Shown here piece by piece: positions 37,458-46,717 of a DNA stretch of 64,000 nt (position 1 is the first letter of the stretch; the number at the start of each line of letters is the position of its first letter). The notes beneath the pieces were generated by a model that did not search any database, was not told the DNA's origin, and was given only the letters and a program-made list of their open reading frames with translations. Origin of the DNA: Lentisalinibacter orientalis (lineage in GTDB: Bacteria; Pseudomonadota; Gammaproteobacteria; Steroidobacterales; Woeseiaceae); NCBI RefSeq assembly GCF_040706535.1, contig NZ_JAPDRJ010000003.1:310001-374000 (forward strand), read 5' to 3'. Both the position numbers and the translations under genes were made by a program.

Positions 37458-40313
37458 TCAGTCGTCGCCGCCGGTCTCCAGGCCCAGCGCGGCCGCGACC
37501 AGCGCCTCCTGCTGCTTCACATGCAGCTTGAAAATGCCCGAAGCCGGCGCCGCCGCGTGGGAACGGCCCGCATAGAACAACGTGTGACGGGAGCGCAGCG
37601 GCTCCTGCAGGCGATGGCGGATCTGGTACCAGGCGCCCTGGTTCTGCGGCTCCTCCTGACACCAGACGACCTCTTCGGCCCGGGAGTAGTGCTGCAGGAT
37701 CTCGGCGTACTGGTCGATGGGGAACGGATACAGCTGTTCGATGCGCACGATCGCGACGTCGTCGATCTCGTGTTCGCGGCGCGCCTGCAGCAGGTCGAAG
37801 TACACCTTGCCGCTGCAGAAGATCACCCGGTGCGCCTTGTCCGGCTCGATGGCGTCCACCTCGGGTATCAGCGTCTGGAAGCGGCCCTCGCTCAGGTCGG
37901 TGAGCGGCGAGACGGAGAGCTTGTGGCGCAGCAGGCTCTTCGGCGTCATCACGATCAGCGGCTTGCGGAACGAGCGCAGCATCTGGCGGCGCAGCATGTG
38001 GAACATCTGCGCCGGCGTGGACGGCACGCAGACCTGCATGTTGTGCTCGGCGCAGAGCTGCAGGAAGCGCTCCAGGCGCGCCGAGGAGTGCTCCGGGCCC
38101 TGGCCCTCGTAGCCGTGGGGCAGGAACAGGGTCAGGCCGCACAGCCGGCCCCACTTCGCCTCGCCCGAGCTGATGAACTGGTCGATCACCACCTGGGCGC
38201 CGTTGCAGAAGTCGCCGAACTGCGCCTCCCAGATCACGAGAGCGTTGGGGTCGGTGGTGGAGAAGCCGTACTCGAAACCCAGCACCGCCTCTTCGGAGAG
38301 CAGCGAATCGATGACGGTGAACGCACCGGGCCGCTCCGCGATGTGCTTCAGCGGCACGTACTCGCGCGCGTCCGGCTGGTTGTGCAGCACCGCATGGCGA
38401 TGGAAGAAGGTACCCCGGCCGCTGTCCTGGCCGGTGACCCGCACGTCGTAGCCGTCCTCGATCAGCGAGGCGTAGGCCATGGTCTCGGCAAAGCCCCAGT
38501 CCATCTCCAGCTCGCCCTGCCCCATCTTGCGCCGGTCGTCGATGATCCGTTTGACCCGACTGTGTAGCTCGAAGTCCTCCGGCAGCGTCACGATGCGCTC
38601 GGCCAGTGCCTCCACCCGCTCGCTGCCGATGGCGGTCACGATCTGCTGGTCCCAGTCGGCATCCCGGTAACCGGTCCAGTCCACCGTGAACTCGTTGCCG
38701 ATCATGCCGAGTGCCGCCTGCGGCACGGGCTGGCCCTCGTCCAGCCGGCTGCGGTAGGCATCGGTCATCTGCTTCAGCGCGTCGTCGTCGACGATGCCGG
38801 CCTCCTTCAGCTGGCGGGCGTAGATCTCGCGGGTGGTCGGGTGCTCGCGGATGCGACCGTACATCACCGGCTGCGTGGCCGCCGGCTCGTCGGCCTCGTT
38901 GTGGCCGTGGCGCCGGTAGCAGACCAGGTCGATGACCACGTCCTTCTTGAAATGCTGGCGATAGGCCAGGGCCAGCCGGCTGACGAACACCACGGCCTCC
39001 GGGTCGTCCGCATTCACGTGGAAGACCGGCGCCTCGATCATCTTGGCGACGTCGCTGCAGTAGGGCGTGGAGCGGGCGTCGGACGGGTCGCTGGTGGTGA
39101 AACCGATCTGGTTGTTCACCACGATGTGCACCGTGCCGCCGGTGCGAAAGCCCCGCGCCTGGGACATCTGGAACGTCTCGGTGACCACGCCCTGGCCGGC
39201 GAAGGCGGCGTCGCCGTGGATCAGCACGGGCAGGATCTCGTTGCGGTCCAGGTCGCCGCGGCGCTGCTGGCGCGCGCGCACAGAGCCCTCCACCACGGGA
39301 TTGACGATCTCGAGATGCGACGGGTTGAAGGCGAGCGCGATGTGGACGTTGCCGCCGGCCGTGCGGATGTCCGAGGAGAAGCCCATGTGGTACTTCACGT
39401 CGCCGGAGCCGGAGAGGTTCTCCAGGTCCACCTTGCCCTCGAATTCCGAGAACAGCTCCTCCGGGCTCTTGCCGAGGAGGTTGACCAGCACGTTGATGCG
39501 GCCTCGGTGGGCCATGCCGATGACCACTTCCTTGATGCCGCCCTCGCCGCCGCGCTGGATCAGGTCGTCGAGCAGCGGGATCAGGCTCTCGCCACCCTCC
39601 AGCGAGAAGCGCTTCTGGCCCACGTAGCGTGTGTGCAGATAGCGCTCGATGCCCTCGGCGCGGGTCAGCTGCTCCATCAGCCAGCGGCGCTGCTCCACGT
39701 CCAGGTGGTCCTCGGCCATGCCGCGCTCGAAGCGCTCGCGCAGCCACAGCCGCTCCCGCGCGCGGGAGATGTGCGCAAACTCGGCGCCGATCTTTCCGCA
39801 ATAGATCTTGCGCAGCAGCGCGAGTATGTCGCGCAGCTTCATGCGCTCGTGGCCGGTGCCGGCGAGGCCGCCGGTGTAGAACTCGTCGTCGAGGTCGGCG
39901 TCGCTCAGGCCCAGGAAGTCGAACTTGAGGACCGCCGGCACGTGGCGCTCCTGCAGCCCCAGCGGATCGAGATCCGCGATCTGATGCCCGCGCAGGCTGT
40001 AGACCTGGATGAGACGCGAGACGGCGGCCTGCTTCTCGCTGGCCGTTACCGCCCGGGTGCGCCCCCGCGAGACGGCCGTGCCGGCGCGTCCGTTGCCGCC
40101 GGCGGCCAGCGAGCGCTCGCGGAAGGCATCGCGGATGGGGCCGTGGGGCACCTCGCCGTCGGCATCCGGGGCGATATCACCGAAAAAACGCCGCCAGCGC
40201 TCGGGAACGCTGTCCGGGTCATCGAGGAATTGCTCGTAGAGGGCCTCTACGGCACTGGCATTACTGCCAAAGAGCGGCGAGGACGCGTACTGCTCTTTCA
40301 GCGACTGTGACAT
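37458..40313 (-). CDS. sucA: 2-oxoglutarate dehydrogenase E1
   Basis: Thiamine-diphosphate decarboxylase of the TCA cycle. 951 residues, near the E. coli 933. N-terminal subunit-binding helix YEQFLDDPDSVPERWRRFF, GMAHRGRINVLVN, LIHGDAAFAGQGVVTET and thiamine-binding GDAAF/NNQIGFTTS region, VFVEWGA-equivalent FISSGEAKWGR, and PHGYEGQGPEHSSAR. The upstream gap to 40460 has a 6-bp hairpin at 40396-40410 (CCGCTA/TAGCGG) but no clear promoter. Confidence 0.97.
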   Translation of the reverse strand: MSQSLKEQYASSPLFGSNASAVEALYEQFLDDPDSVPERWRRFFGDIAPDADGEVPHGPIRDAFRERSLAAGGNGRAGTAVSRGRTRAVTASEKQAAVSRLIQVYSLRGHQIADLDPLGLQERHVPAVLKFDFLGLSDADLDDEFYTGGLAGTGHERMKLRDILALLRKIYCGKIGAEFAHISRARERLWLRERFERGMAEDHLDVEQRRWLMEQLTRAEGIERYLHTRYVGQKRFSLEGGESLIPLLDDLIQRGGEGGIKEVVIGMAHRGRINVLVNLLGKSPEELFSEFEGKVDLENLSGSGDVKYHMGFSSDIRTAGGNVHIALAFNPSHLEIVNPVVEGSVRARQQRRGDLDRNEILPVLIHGDAAFAGQGVVTETFQMSQARGFRTGGTVHIVVNNQIGFTTSDPSDARSTPYCSDVAKMIEAPVFHVNADDPEAVVFVSRLALAYRQHFKKDVVIDLVCYRRHGHNEADEPAATQPVMYGRIREHPTTREIYARQLKEAGIVDDDALKQMTDAYRSRLDEGQPVPQAALGMIGNEFTVDWTGYRDADWDQQIVTAIGSERVEALAERIVTLPEDFELHSRVKRIIDDRRKMGQGELEMDWGFAETMAYASLIEDGYDVRVTGQDSGRGTFFHRHAVLHNQPDAREYVPLKHIAERPGAFTVIDSLLSEEAVLGFEYGFSTTDPNALVIWEAQFGDFCNGAQVVIDQFISSGEAKWGRLCGLTLFLPHGYEGQGPEHSSARLERFLQLCAEHNMQVCVPSTPAQMFHMLRRQMLRSFRKPLIVMTPKSLLRHKLSVSPLTDLSEGRFQTLIPEVDAIEPDKAHRVIFCSGKVYFDLLQARREHEIDDVAIVRIEQLYPFPIDQYAEILQHYSRAEEVVWCQEEPQNQGAWYQIRHRLQEPLRSRHTLFYAGRSHAAAPASGIFKLHVKQQEALVAAALGLETGGDD

Positions 40314-40460
40314 AGCAAAAGGAACCCCGCAGGGGCCGCATGGCAGCCCGCAGCGAACAGCATACAGCGGTCAGCGGTAAATGACGGTAACTAAGCCGCT
40401 AGTTTAGCGGATGGGCTTCCCGCAGGGAAAGCACCGGGTCACGTCCCCGGACGAATCCGC

Positions 40461-40958
40461 CTAGATGATGCCCAGCGCCAGCAGGCCGAGATACTCGTAG
40501 CAGATCAGGCACGCATAACCGCAGAAGAAGCCGGTGATCAGCAGCCCCACCCGGACCCGGCGGAAAAGGAGCACCCGGCTGGTGTAGACCAGCAGCATCA
40601 GGCCGAGTCCCGTCAGCGTCAGCTTGATCACGACGAACCACTGGATATCCGCATTGATCAGGACGCGCATGACGGGGTTCGCCTCCACCGCGCCGTGCTC
40701 GAGCAGCCGCAGCGTCAGGAACGCATCCGTCGCGCTCATCGCCATCACGCCGATGCCGAGGAACAGGAGCCACGGATGGTGCCAGTCGCTGAACGGGTGC
40801 CGCCGGTCGCCGTCCCGCCGCGCCCGCCGCCGCCGGGAGCGGAAGAAGCCGTGGAGCACCGTGCGCCAGCCGAATCGTCGCCTGTCGTCCCCCCGGCGCT
40901 CCAGCGGCGCAGCGCCGGCGGTGACGGGAATGGTGACGGGAGGACTGATTCGGCGCAT
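40461..40958 (-). CDS. DUF5658-like membrane protein
   Basis: 165 residues with three hydrophobic helices: HPWLLFLGIGVMAMSATDAFLTL, VVIKLTLTGLGLMLLVYTS and LITGFFCGYACLICYEYLGLLALG. The motif ATDAFLTLRLLEHGAVEANPVM is typical of the DUF5658 group. The N-terminal 65 residues are Arg-rich and soluble. The ATG at 40958 is preceded by AAAGGAG. Function unknown. Confidence 0.75.
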   Translation of the reverse strand: MRRISPPVTIPVTAGAAPLERRGDDRRRFGWRTVLHGFFRSRRRRARRDGDRRHPFSDWHHPWLLFLGIGVMAMSATDAFLTLRLLEHGAVEANPVMRVLINADIQWFVVIKLTLTGLGLMLLVYTSRVLLFRRVRVGLLITGFFCGYACLICYEYLGLLALGII

Positions 40959-41177
40959 GGTTCCGGTTCTCCTTTCGGATCGGCTCTCGGATCGGCACGT
41001 GCACCGCAATGATGCAATAACCGGACCGTTTCCGGATTGTCGCCGACCCACAATGGCTTAGCCGCTAGGGGGTCGCCCTGGCGGCCCTCGTTTGTAAGAA
41101 TGTCCGACGCCGCTCAAGGTGGCCGGAGGCGGCGTCACAGCGACACACTAATTCCAGAATAGACCTGAATAACCTTA

Positions 41178-41191
41178 TGCAACTGGTTGCA
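41178..41191. promoter_or_regulatory. Dyad TGCAAC-TG-GTTGCA before a lipoprotein gene
   Basis: Perfect 6-bp arms with a 2-base spacer, ending five bases before the ATG at 41196. It could be an operator or part of a hairpin covering the ribosome site. No regulator can be named. Confidence 0.3.
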
Positions 41192-41195
41192 AGAA

Positions 41196-42092
41196 ATGAA
41201 GAAACTAGGCTCCGGTCTTCTGTTGGCCGGATGGCTGATACTCACGGCGGGTTGTAGCGGCATGCCGGACGGAACGATACCTGCGGCCGACCGGGCCGAA
41301 GGCGCCGGCGGCGTGTCCATTGTGTGGGAGGAGCGCGGCCGGCGCGCCGGCGCCCCCACGCTGGTGCTGATCCATGGCTGGAACTGCGACCGCCGCTACT
41401 GGGAGCCCGCGATGGCGGTGCTCGAGGACGACTATCACCTGGTCGCAGTCGACCTGGGCGGACACGGCGAGTCGGGTGCCAACCGCCAGGCCTGGACCAT
41501 CGGCGCTTTTGGCGAGGACGTGGCCGCCGTCGTGCGGCAGCTGGATCTGAAGCGGGTGGTGCTGGTCGGGCACTCCATGGGCGGGCCCGTGGCCGTGGAA
41601 GCGGCGGGCCGCCTGCCAGGCCGGGTGGTCGGCGTCGTGGGCGTGGACACCTTCCAGGCGGTCGAGGAGCGGCCGCCGGACGACCTGGATAACCAGCTGG
41701 AACCGTTCCGACGAGACCTCGGCAAGGCGCTGCGCATACTCGACCCCGTGTTCTTCGCGCCCTCCACCGAGCCGGAACTCGAAGACTGGATACGGCGGGA
41801 CATGGCGGCGGCTCCGGTCGGTGTCTCGGTGCCGGCGCTGGAGAGCCTCGTGCGCTACGACGAGTCGGCCGCCCTGAGCGCGCTGGAAGTTCCGGTCGGC
41901 ACGATCAACGCCGATATCCGGCCCACCGATGCCGAGGCACTGCGCCGCGCGCAGCCCGGGTTCGAGCTGGTGATCGTCGAGGGCGCCGGGCACTTTCTGA
42001 TGATGGAGCAGCCCGAACGCTTCGCCCGGGAGCTGCGCCGCCTCATCGACAGCTGGACGGCCGTGATGGCGACGGGCTCCGCCGCCACCTGA
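41196..42092 (+). CDS. Alpha/beta hydrolase lipoprotein
   Basis: 298 residues. Lipoprotein signal peptide with lipobox LTAGC, then an alpha/beta hydrolase: oxyanion region LIHGWNCDRRYWEP, nucleophile GHSMGGPVAVEAAG, acid near ADIRPTDAEAL and His in GAGHFLMMEQPERF. Probably an envelope-located esterase or haloperoxidase-like enzyme. The substrate cannot be told. ATG 41196 is preferred to TTG 41187. Confidence 0.83.
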   Translation: MKKLGSGLLLAGWLILTAGCSGMPDGTIPAADRAEGAGGVSIVWEERGRRAGAPTLVLIHGWNCDRRYWEPAMAVLEDDYHLVAVDLGGHGESGANRQAWTIGAFGEDVAAVVRQLDLKRVVLVGHSMGGPVAVEAAGRLPGRVVGVVGVDTFQAVEERPPDDLDNQLEPFRRDLGKALRILDPVFFAPSTEPELEDWIRRDMAAAPVGVSVPALESLVRYDESAALSALEVPVGTINADIRPTDAEALRRAQPGFELVIVEGAGHFLMMEQPERFARELRRLIDSWTAVMATGSAAT

Positions 42093-42095
42093 GCC

Positions 42096-42587
42096 TCATT
42101 CGTCGGAAGCCTGCAGCATCCAGGCGATCAGGTCGCGGCGATCCTCCGGCCGGCGCATGCCGCCGTAGCTCATCCGGTTGCCCGGCAGGAACTGCCAGGG
42201 GTTGGTGATCCAGGCGTCCATTGCGCGGGGCGTCCAGACGAAATCCGCCTCGCTCAGCGCTTCCGAATACGGGAAGTCCTCGACGGCCGCCGTGCGGCTG
42301 CCGAAGATGCCGTGCAGATTCGGCCCGGCGAGATTGCTCCCGCCCTCCTCGATCGTGTGGCAGGCCCGGCACTGCAGGTACAGGCTGCGGCCGCGCTCCA
42401 GATCCGCGCCGGCATAGGCCGGCTGGGCGAGATACTCGGCGGCGGACAGCACCGTCTGCTCGCCCAGCCCGGCGGCGGTCACCGCCGGCTGGCGATCGGC
42501 GCTGTCCGGCCCGGCCCCGCAGCCGGCCAGAAGCAGCAGCAGGATCGCGGGCGCAAGGGTGCGGTTCCGGCTTCCCGCCCGTCTCAT
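42096..42587 (-). CDS. Class I c-type cytochrome, predicted lipoprotein
   Basis: 163 residues. Lipobox LLLLAGC. One haem motif CRACH near residue 70 with GPNLHGIFGSRTAAVEDFPYS and the axial Met in LPGNRMSYGGM, the pattern of cytochrome c550/cytochrome c2-like proteins. The ATG overlaps the stop of the cysteine hydrolase upstream (ATGA). Convergent with the alpha/beta hydrolase. An electron carrier; partner unknown. Confidence 0.88.
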   Translation of the reverse strand: MRRAGSRNRTLAPAILLLLLAGCGAGPDSADRQPAVTAAGLGEQTVLSAAEYLAQPAYAGADLERGRSLYLQCRACHTIEEGGSNLAGPNLHGIFGSRTAAVEDFPYSEALSEADFVWTPRAMDAWITNPWQFLPGNRMSYGGMRRPEDRRDLIAWMLQASDE

Positions 42588-43225
42588 GCGCGCCGGCCCT
42601 CTACCGCCCGGCCGCCGCGGAACCACTCCATCATGGCCGCGGCGTCGGTGACCTCGCAGTAGCGCTTGCCGACGTCGGCCAGGTTGGACTGATGCGGGCC
42701 CTCGTCCACGTCGCCCGTGCAGTCGGTCGGCACGAACACCCGGTAGCCGTGCGAGAAGGCATCCACCACGGAGGCCCGCACGCAGCCGCTGGTGGTGCAG
42801 CCCGTGACGATCACCGAGTCCACGCGCTCCTTGTGCAGGAAGGTGGTCAGCGGCGTCAGGAAGAAAATGGAGGGCGCACTCTTTGCGAAGTTGAAATCGT
42901 AGTCGGGATCGTCCACCCGCGGGTCCATGGCGGTGCAGGGATGGCCGAAGTAGAACTGGTCGTGCACGGCCTGCACCTTCCAGTGCGGCACGTCCCGCGG
43001 GCTGTCGTAGGCGGTGAAACACTTCGCGACCGGCACGCCACATTCCCGGGCCACCCGCAGCAGTTCGGCGGTACGGTCCACGGCGCGGTCGATCATCGGC
43101 AGCCCGCCGAGAGGATAAGCGTCATCGGTGAAGGCGAGCTGGAAGTCCACCACCACCACCGCGGGCCGTTCTCCGTACTCGATGACGCCGCTGCTGTAGC
43201 CCACTTCACGGTACTTGTCGCTCAT
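42584..43225 (-). CDS. Isochorismatase-family cysteine hydrolase (N-carbamoylsarcosine amidase-like)
   Basis: 213 residues. Catalytic triad visible: Asp in VVVVDFQLAF, Lys in FAKSAPSIF and Cys in CTTSGCVRASVVDAFSHGY. The long insert with HWKVQAVHDQFYFGHPCTAMDPRVDD resembles N-carbamoylsarcosine amidohydrolase and maleamate hydrolase more than small nicotinamidases. Good ribosome site GGGAGG before the ATG. It is coupled to the cytochrome gene downstream. Confidence 0.82.
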   Translation of the reverse strand: MSDKYREVGYSSGVIEYGERPAVVVVDFQLAFTDDAYPLGGLPMIDRAVDRTAELLRVARECGVPVAKCFTAYDSPRDVPHWKVQAVHDQFYFGHPCTAMDPRVDDPDYDFNFAKSAPSIFFLTPLTTFLHKERVDSVIVTGCTTSGCVRASVVDAFSHGYRVFVPTDCTGDVDEGPHQSNLADVGKRYCEVTDAAAMMEWFRGGRAVEGRRA

Positions 43226-43236
43226 CTCGCCTCCCT

Positions 43237-43264
43237 TGCCGTCTTCACCCTGCCGTCTTCACCC
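43237..43264. repeat. Two tandem copies of a 14-bp unit
   Basis: TGCCGTCTTCACCC occurs twice head to tail in the gap before the cysteine hydrolase gene. A stem GCCGGGT/ACCCGGC (43269-43275 and 43290-43296) follows. No function can be assigned. Confidence 0.5.
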
Positions 43265-43309
43265 TGCCGCCGGGTCACGCCGGATTCTAACCCGGCGCCG
43301 GCGGCCCGT

Positions 43310-44011
43310 TCAGCCGCTGCGCACCAGCCGGTACACCGTCTCTTCCATGCGCGTCACGCCACGCTCCGCGAAACGCCGGTTGTCGGCCAGCATGTCCATG
43401 CCAGAGGCGAGGACCTCCACCGCGAAACGGCCGGCCGCCAGGTCCCGGACCTCGGCCTGCGGCACGGAGAACGGCGGCCCCTCCATCTCCTCCTGCGGGT
43501 AATCCAGGCCGATCAGCAGCACCGGCGCGCCCGCCGGCAGCAGCACGGCCTGGCGCTCCATGTAGCGGCGTCGCAGCGCAGGCGGCAGGGCGACCAGTGC
43601 CGCACGGTCGTAACAGGCATCCAGTCGGCCGGTGACGGCCGCATCCAGAGCGAAGTAGTCGCCGCAGAGTATGGTGATGAGCCCATGGGACCAGATCTCG
43701 AAGGGTCCCGCGTGACGGCGTGACGGCATGATGCCGGCGCCGTCGAAGAATGCCTCGACGGCCAGCGGGCTCAGCTCGTTGGCCACCACCCGGTAGCCGT
43801 GCTCGGCCAGCCACAGCAGATCCAGGGACTTGCCGGCCAGCGGCACGAACACGCGCGCGCCCGCCGGCAGCCCGAACCCGGGCCAGAACCGTGCCAGGTG
43901 CGGATTGACCGCGTCGTTGTGGAACCCCGTCCTGCCGTCCTGCCAGCGCTCGTGCCAGGCGGCCTTCTCCTGCTCGAGATCCGGCTCGAGGTCCGTCGCC
44001 GCCCCGCTCAT
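43310..44011 (-). CDS. tpm: Thiopurine S-methyltransferase
   Basis: 233 residues. SAM-dependent methyltransferase: WHERWQDGRTGFHNDAVNPHLARFWP, RVFVPLAGKSLDLLWLAEHGYRVVANELS (motif I) and CYDRAALVALPPALRRRYMERQAVLLP are diagnostic for bacterial TPMT, which methylates thiopurines and also selenium and tellurium oxyanions. The start overlaps the stop of the DUF2855 gene (4 bases). Confidence 0.93.
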   Translation of the reverse strand: MSGAATDLEPDLEQEKAAWHERWQDGRTGFHNDAVNPHLARFWPGFGLPAGARVFVPLAGKSLDLLWLAEHGYRVVANELSPLAVEAFFDGAGIMPSRRHAGPFEIWSHGLITILCGDYFALDAAVTGRLDACYDRAALVALPPALRRRYMERQAVLLPAGAPVLLIGLDYPQEEMEGPPFSVPQAEVRDLAAGRFAVEVLASGMDMLADNRRFAERGVTRMEETVYRLVRSG

Positions 44012-45087
44012 GCCATGACGACGATCTGGCCCACTCCGGGCGGCATGTCGCCGGCGAGCGTCCGCTGATAGACCCGCTCCAGCGGCTCGTCGCCGCTGTC
44101 CTCGCGAATCTCCAGCCAGTCACGCGAAGCCTCCAGGAACGCCTGCCAGGCGGTGGACACACGCTGTTCGATGCCGCCGGGACCCCAATCCTTCATCCGC
44201 TTCTCGACCCACGAAGGGGCGAAGAACAGGGTCGGCTTCGGGCCCGGCAGCTCGCCCCCGCCCGCCGCCTGATCCCAGTGGGAGGCGCCGACCGAGCAAC
44301 TGTAGGCGAGAGACTCTCCGTAGTGTTCGTGGATGGCGCGGCGCAGCCCGGTATTGCCGGCGAAGTCGACCAGCAGGGTGCGATGTTCGCCCGGCAGTTC
44401 GTGGATGGCGTCGTAGGGGTGCACGGTGTCGTAGCAGCCGAGGCCGTTGACGAAGTCGATGTTGGACGGCGAGGTCAGACCGCGGATCTCGATGCCCGGC
44501 TTGCGGTTGCGGTGCAGGAGGAACGCAAGGCCGAACGCCGTCTTGCTGGAGGCGCTGGTGAGCACCGCCTCCCGCGCCCCGAAGAAGTCCGCCTCGGCGA
44601 GGAAGTCGTCCAGCAGGAACGAGGTCATGAACAGCGGCCGGTACAGCATCTGCTGCGCCTCCAGCGCCTCCCGGTAGGCCGGGTCAGCGCTGGTCCGGGT
44701 GTAGCGGTTGTACACCTCCGGCAGCTCACGGCGGTGCGCAGAGACGTCCGAGAACCCGGACTTCCCCACCCGCCCGGGCCTCACCTTCACGTGGCTCGCC
44801 ATCGGGTAGTAGCCATAGAAGCGCTCGCCGGGCTCGATGCCCTCGCAGCGCGAGGCCACCACGTCGGCGAATCCCCAGACCGGGACGATGCCCCAGCCCT
44901 CCTCCTCCGCCGGGAAGAAATCCCAGTAATGCATGGCTTCCCCGAACACGGCGTAGGTGATGTTGTTCGCCGTGAAGGCGTAGCGGTCCACGGAGAGGAG
45001 CACCTCGCCGTCGCCCACGGACGGGAAATCCCGCTGCACCATCCGGGTTTCGTCGAGACGGTCTTTTCTGACTTCGAATACCTTCAT
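44008..45087 (-). CDS. DUF2855 family protein, MDR-like reductase fold
   Basis: 359 residues. The order of strands and YAFTANNITYAVFGEAMHYWDFFP at the start, AVLTSASSKTAFGLAFLL in the middle, and TLLVDFAGNTGLRRAIHEHYG suggest a medium-chain dehydrogenase-like fold, as in DUF2855. No zinc site is obvious. ATG 45087 has GGAG at 8 bases. It is coupled to tpm. Substrate unknown. Confidence 0.82.
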   Translation of the reverse strand: MKVFEVRKDRLDETRMVQRDFPSVGDGEVLLSVDRYAFTANNITYAVFGEAMHYWDFFPAEEEGWGIVPVWGFADVVASRCEGIEPGERFYGYYPMASHVKVRPGRVGKSGFSDVSAHRRELPEVYNRYTRTSADPAYREALEAQQMLYRPLFMTSFLLDDFLAEADFFGAREAVLTSASSKTAFGLAFLLHRNRKPGIEIRGLTSPSNIDFVNGLGCYDTVHPYDAIHELPGEHRTLLVDFAGNTGLRRAIHEHYGESLAYSCSVGASHWDQAAGGGELPGPKPTLFFAPSWVEKRMKDWGPGGIEQRVSTAWQAFLEASRDWLEIREDSGDEPLERVYQRTLAGDMPPGVGQIVVMA

Positions 45088-45127
45088 GAGCGGACTCCGG
45101 CGGGGGATGCACACGGCAGGGGAAACG

Positions 45128-45201
45128 CGCCCCGGACAGGATTCGAACCTGTGACCCTCAGATTAGGAATCTGATGCTCTATCCTGCTGAGCTACCGGGG
45201 C
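45128..45201 (-). tRNA. tRNA-Arg (CCT)
   Basis: 74 bases without encoded CCA. Acceptor GCCCCGG pairs with CCGGGGC. The anticodon stem TCAGA/TCTGA carries the loop TTCCTAA (anticodon CCT), and the T-arm is ACAGGTTCGAATCCTGT. Confidence 0.95.
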
Positions 45202-45327
45202 CCTGCCGAGGCCGCATTCTAGCAGAAGCTTCCGCAGGAACAGCGGGGCGCCGGCCGCCCCCACCCGCGCCTCGGCAACCGGTATCATGAGCGGCACGAG
45301 ACCCCACGGAGATCCCACGGAGACCCC

Positions 45328-45789
45328 ATGACCCTCCGCATCAGAGATGCCGAACCGGCGGACGCGGCCATCATCGCGGAATTCAATCGGCTGCTGGCTG
45401 CCGAGTCGGAAGACGTCACGCTGGACCCGGAGACAGTGGCCGCCGGCGTGGCGGCCCTGCTCGCCGACCCTTCGCTCGGCCGCTACTGGCTGGCCGAACT
45501 GGACGGCGAGATCGTCGGCCAGATCATGACCACCCGGGAATGGAGCGACTGGCGCAACGGCATGCTGTGGTGGATCCAGAGCGTCTACGTCCGCCCCGAC
45601 GCGAGAGGCCGCGGCGTTTTCTCCGCCCTGTACCGCCACGTCGAGACACTGGCCCGCGAGACGCCCGGCATCGGCGGGCTGCGGCTCTACGTGGACGATC
45701 GTAACGACCGGGCCCGGCGCATCTACCAGGCCATGGGCATGGAGGACGGCGGCTACCGGGTCATGGAAGACATTTTCGAGAATCACTGA
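45328..45789 (+). CDS. GNAT family N-acetyltransferase
   Basis: 153 residues. Acetyl-CoA binding segment SVYVRPDARGRGVFSALYRHVETLA, then GIGGLRLYVDDRNDRARRIYQAMGM, typical of GNAT enzymes acting on small molecules or protein N-termini. Followed after 13 bases by the peroxiredoxin gene on the same strand. Substrate unknown. Confidence 0.87.
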   Translation: MTLRIRDAEPADAAIIAEFNRLLAAESEDVTLDPETVAAGVAALLADPSLGRYWLAELDGEIVGQIMTTREWSDWRNGMLWWIQSVYVRPDARGRGVFSALYRHVETLARETPGIGGLRLYVDDRNDRARRIYQAMGMEDGGYRVMEDIFENH

Positions 45790-45802
45790 GGAGCACCCAG
45801 CC

Positions 45803-46261
45803 ATGCTGAAGCCTGGAACACGCGCACCGGAGTTCACGCTGCCGGATGCGGACGGCAATCCCGTCTCGCTGTCCGACCTGCTCGCCGACGGACCGCTGAT
45901 CCTCTATTTCTATCCGGCCGACTTCACGCCGGGCTGCACGAAAGAGGCCTGCGACATCCGCGACATCCACGGCGAACTCGCCGCGGCGGGACTGCAGGTG
46001 ACCGGCGTGAGCCCGCAGGACGCCGAGAGCCACCGGCGCTTCCGCGACAAGCACGGCCTGCCCTTCAAGCTGCTCTGCGATACCGACAAGGAAGTGATCC
46101 GACGCTACGACGCGGACGGGCCGCTCGGCATCGGCGTGCGGCGCGTGACCTACCTGATCGCCCCCGACGGCGAGATCGGCGACGCCGTGCAGGCCGATCT
46201 CATGATCGGCAAGCACCGCAGCTTCATCGAGAACGCGATCCGCCTCAACGCCGACGGCTAG
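45803..46261 (+). CDS. bcp: Thiol peroxidase, BCP-type peroxiredoxin
   Basis: 152 residues. Peroxidatic Cys in YPADFTPGCTKEACDIRD, with the resolving Cys five residues later as in E. coli Bcp. TYLIAPDGEI is the usual C-terminal strand. Reduces peroxides using thioredoxin. Confidence 0.93.
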   Translation: MLKPGTRAPEFTLPDADGNPVSLSDLLADGPLILYFYPADFTPGCTKEACDIRDIHGELAAAGLQVTGVSPQDAESHRRFRDKHGLPFKLLCDTDKEVIRRYDADGPLGIGVRRVTYLIAPDGEIGDAVQADLMIGKHRSFIENAIRLNADG

Positions 46262-46300
46262 GATGGCCAGGACGGCCGCACAGGCCGGGCCGGAGTCAGC

Positions 46301-46717
46301 TCATTCGCCGTAGACGGTCACCGCGAGCTGCCGCCGGTGCCCGGCGTGGCGATGCTCCCAGAGGTAGATTCCCTGCCAGGTCCCGAGCAGCAGGCGCCCG
46401 GCGCCCACCGGCAGCGTCATCTCCGACTGGGTGAGGACCGTGCGCACGTGGGCGGGCATGTCGTCCGGGCCCTCCGAGCGGTGGCGGAACATCGGATCGC
46501 CGTCGGGCGCGACCCGCTGCATGAAGCGCTCCAGATCCTCCCGCACGGCGGGGTCGGCGTTCTCGCACAGCATGATGGAGGCACTCGTGTGGCGCAGGAA
46601 CAAATGCGCCAGTCCGGTCTCGATGCCGCTCTCCGCCACCGCCGACTCCACCTCGCCGGTGATGTCCAGCGTCTCCCGCCCCGACGTCCGGAACTCGATC
46701 GTCTTCTGCCGGAACAT
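46301..46717 (-). CDS. yjbQ: YjbQ/UPF0047 family protein
   Basis: 138 residues with the family signature GLAHLFLRHTSASIMLCENADPAV, plus MFRHRSEGPDDMPAHVRTVL and LLLGTWQGIYLWEHR with conserved His residues. Some members have weak thiamine-phosphate synthase activity. The ATG at 46717 is chosen because GGAG is 9 bases upstream. A GTG at 46738 is possible. Confidence 0.92.
   Translation of the reverse strand: MFRQKTIEFRTSGRETLDITGEVESAVAESGIETGLAHLFLRHTSASIMLCENADPAVREDLERFMQRVAPDGDPMFRHRSEGPDDMPAHVRTVLTQSEMTLPVGAGRLLLGTWQGIYLWEHRHAGHRRQLAVTVYGE

Noticed and set aside
45128..45201. tRNA-Arg considered as an attachment site
   Set aside because: Neighbouring genes are ordinary and no repeat of its 3' end was seen.
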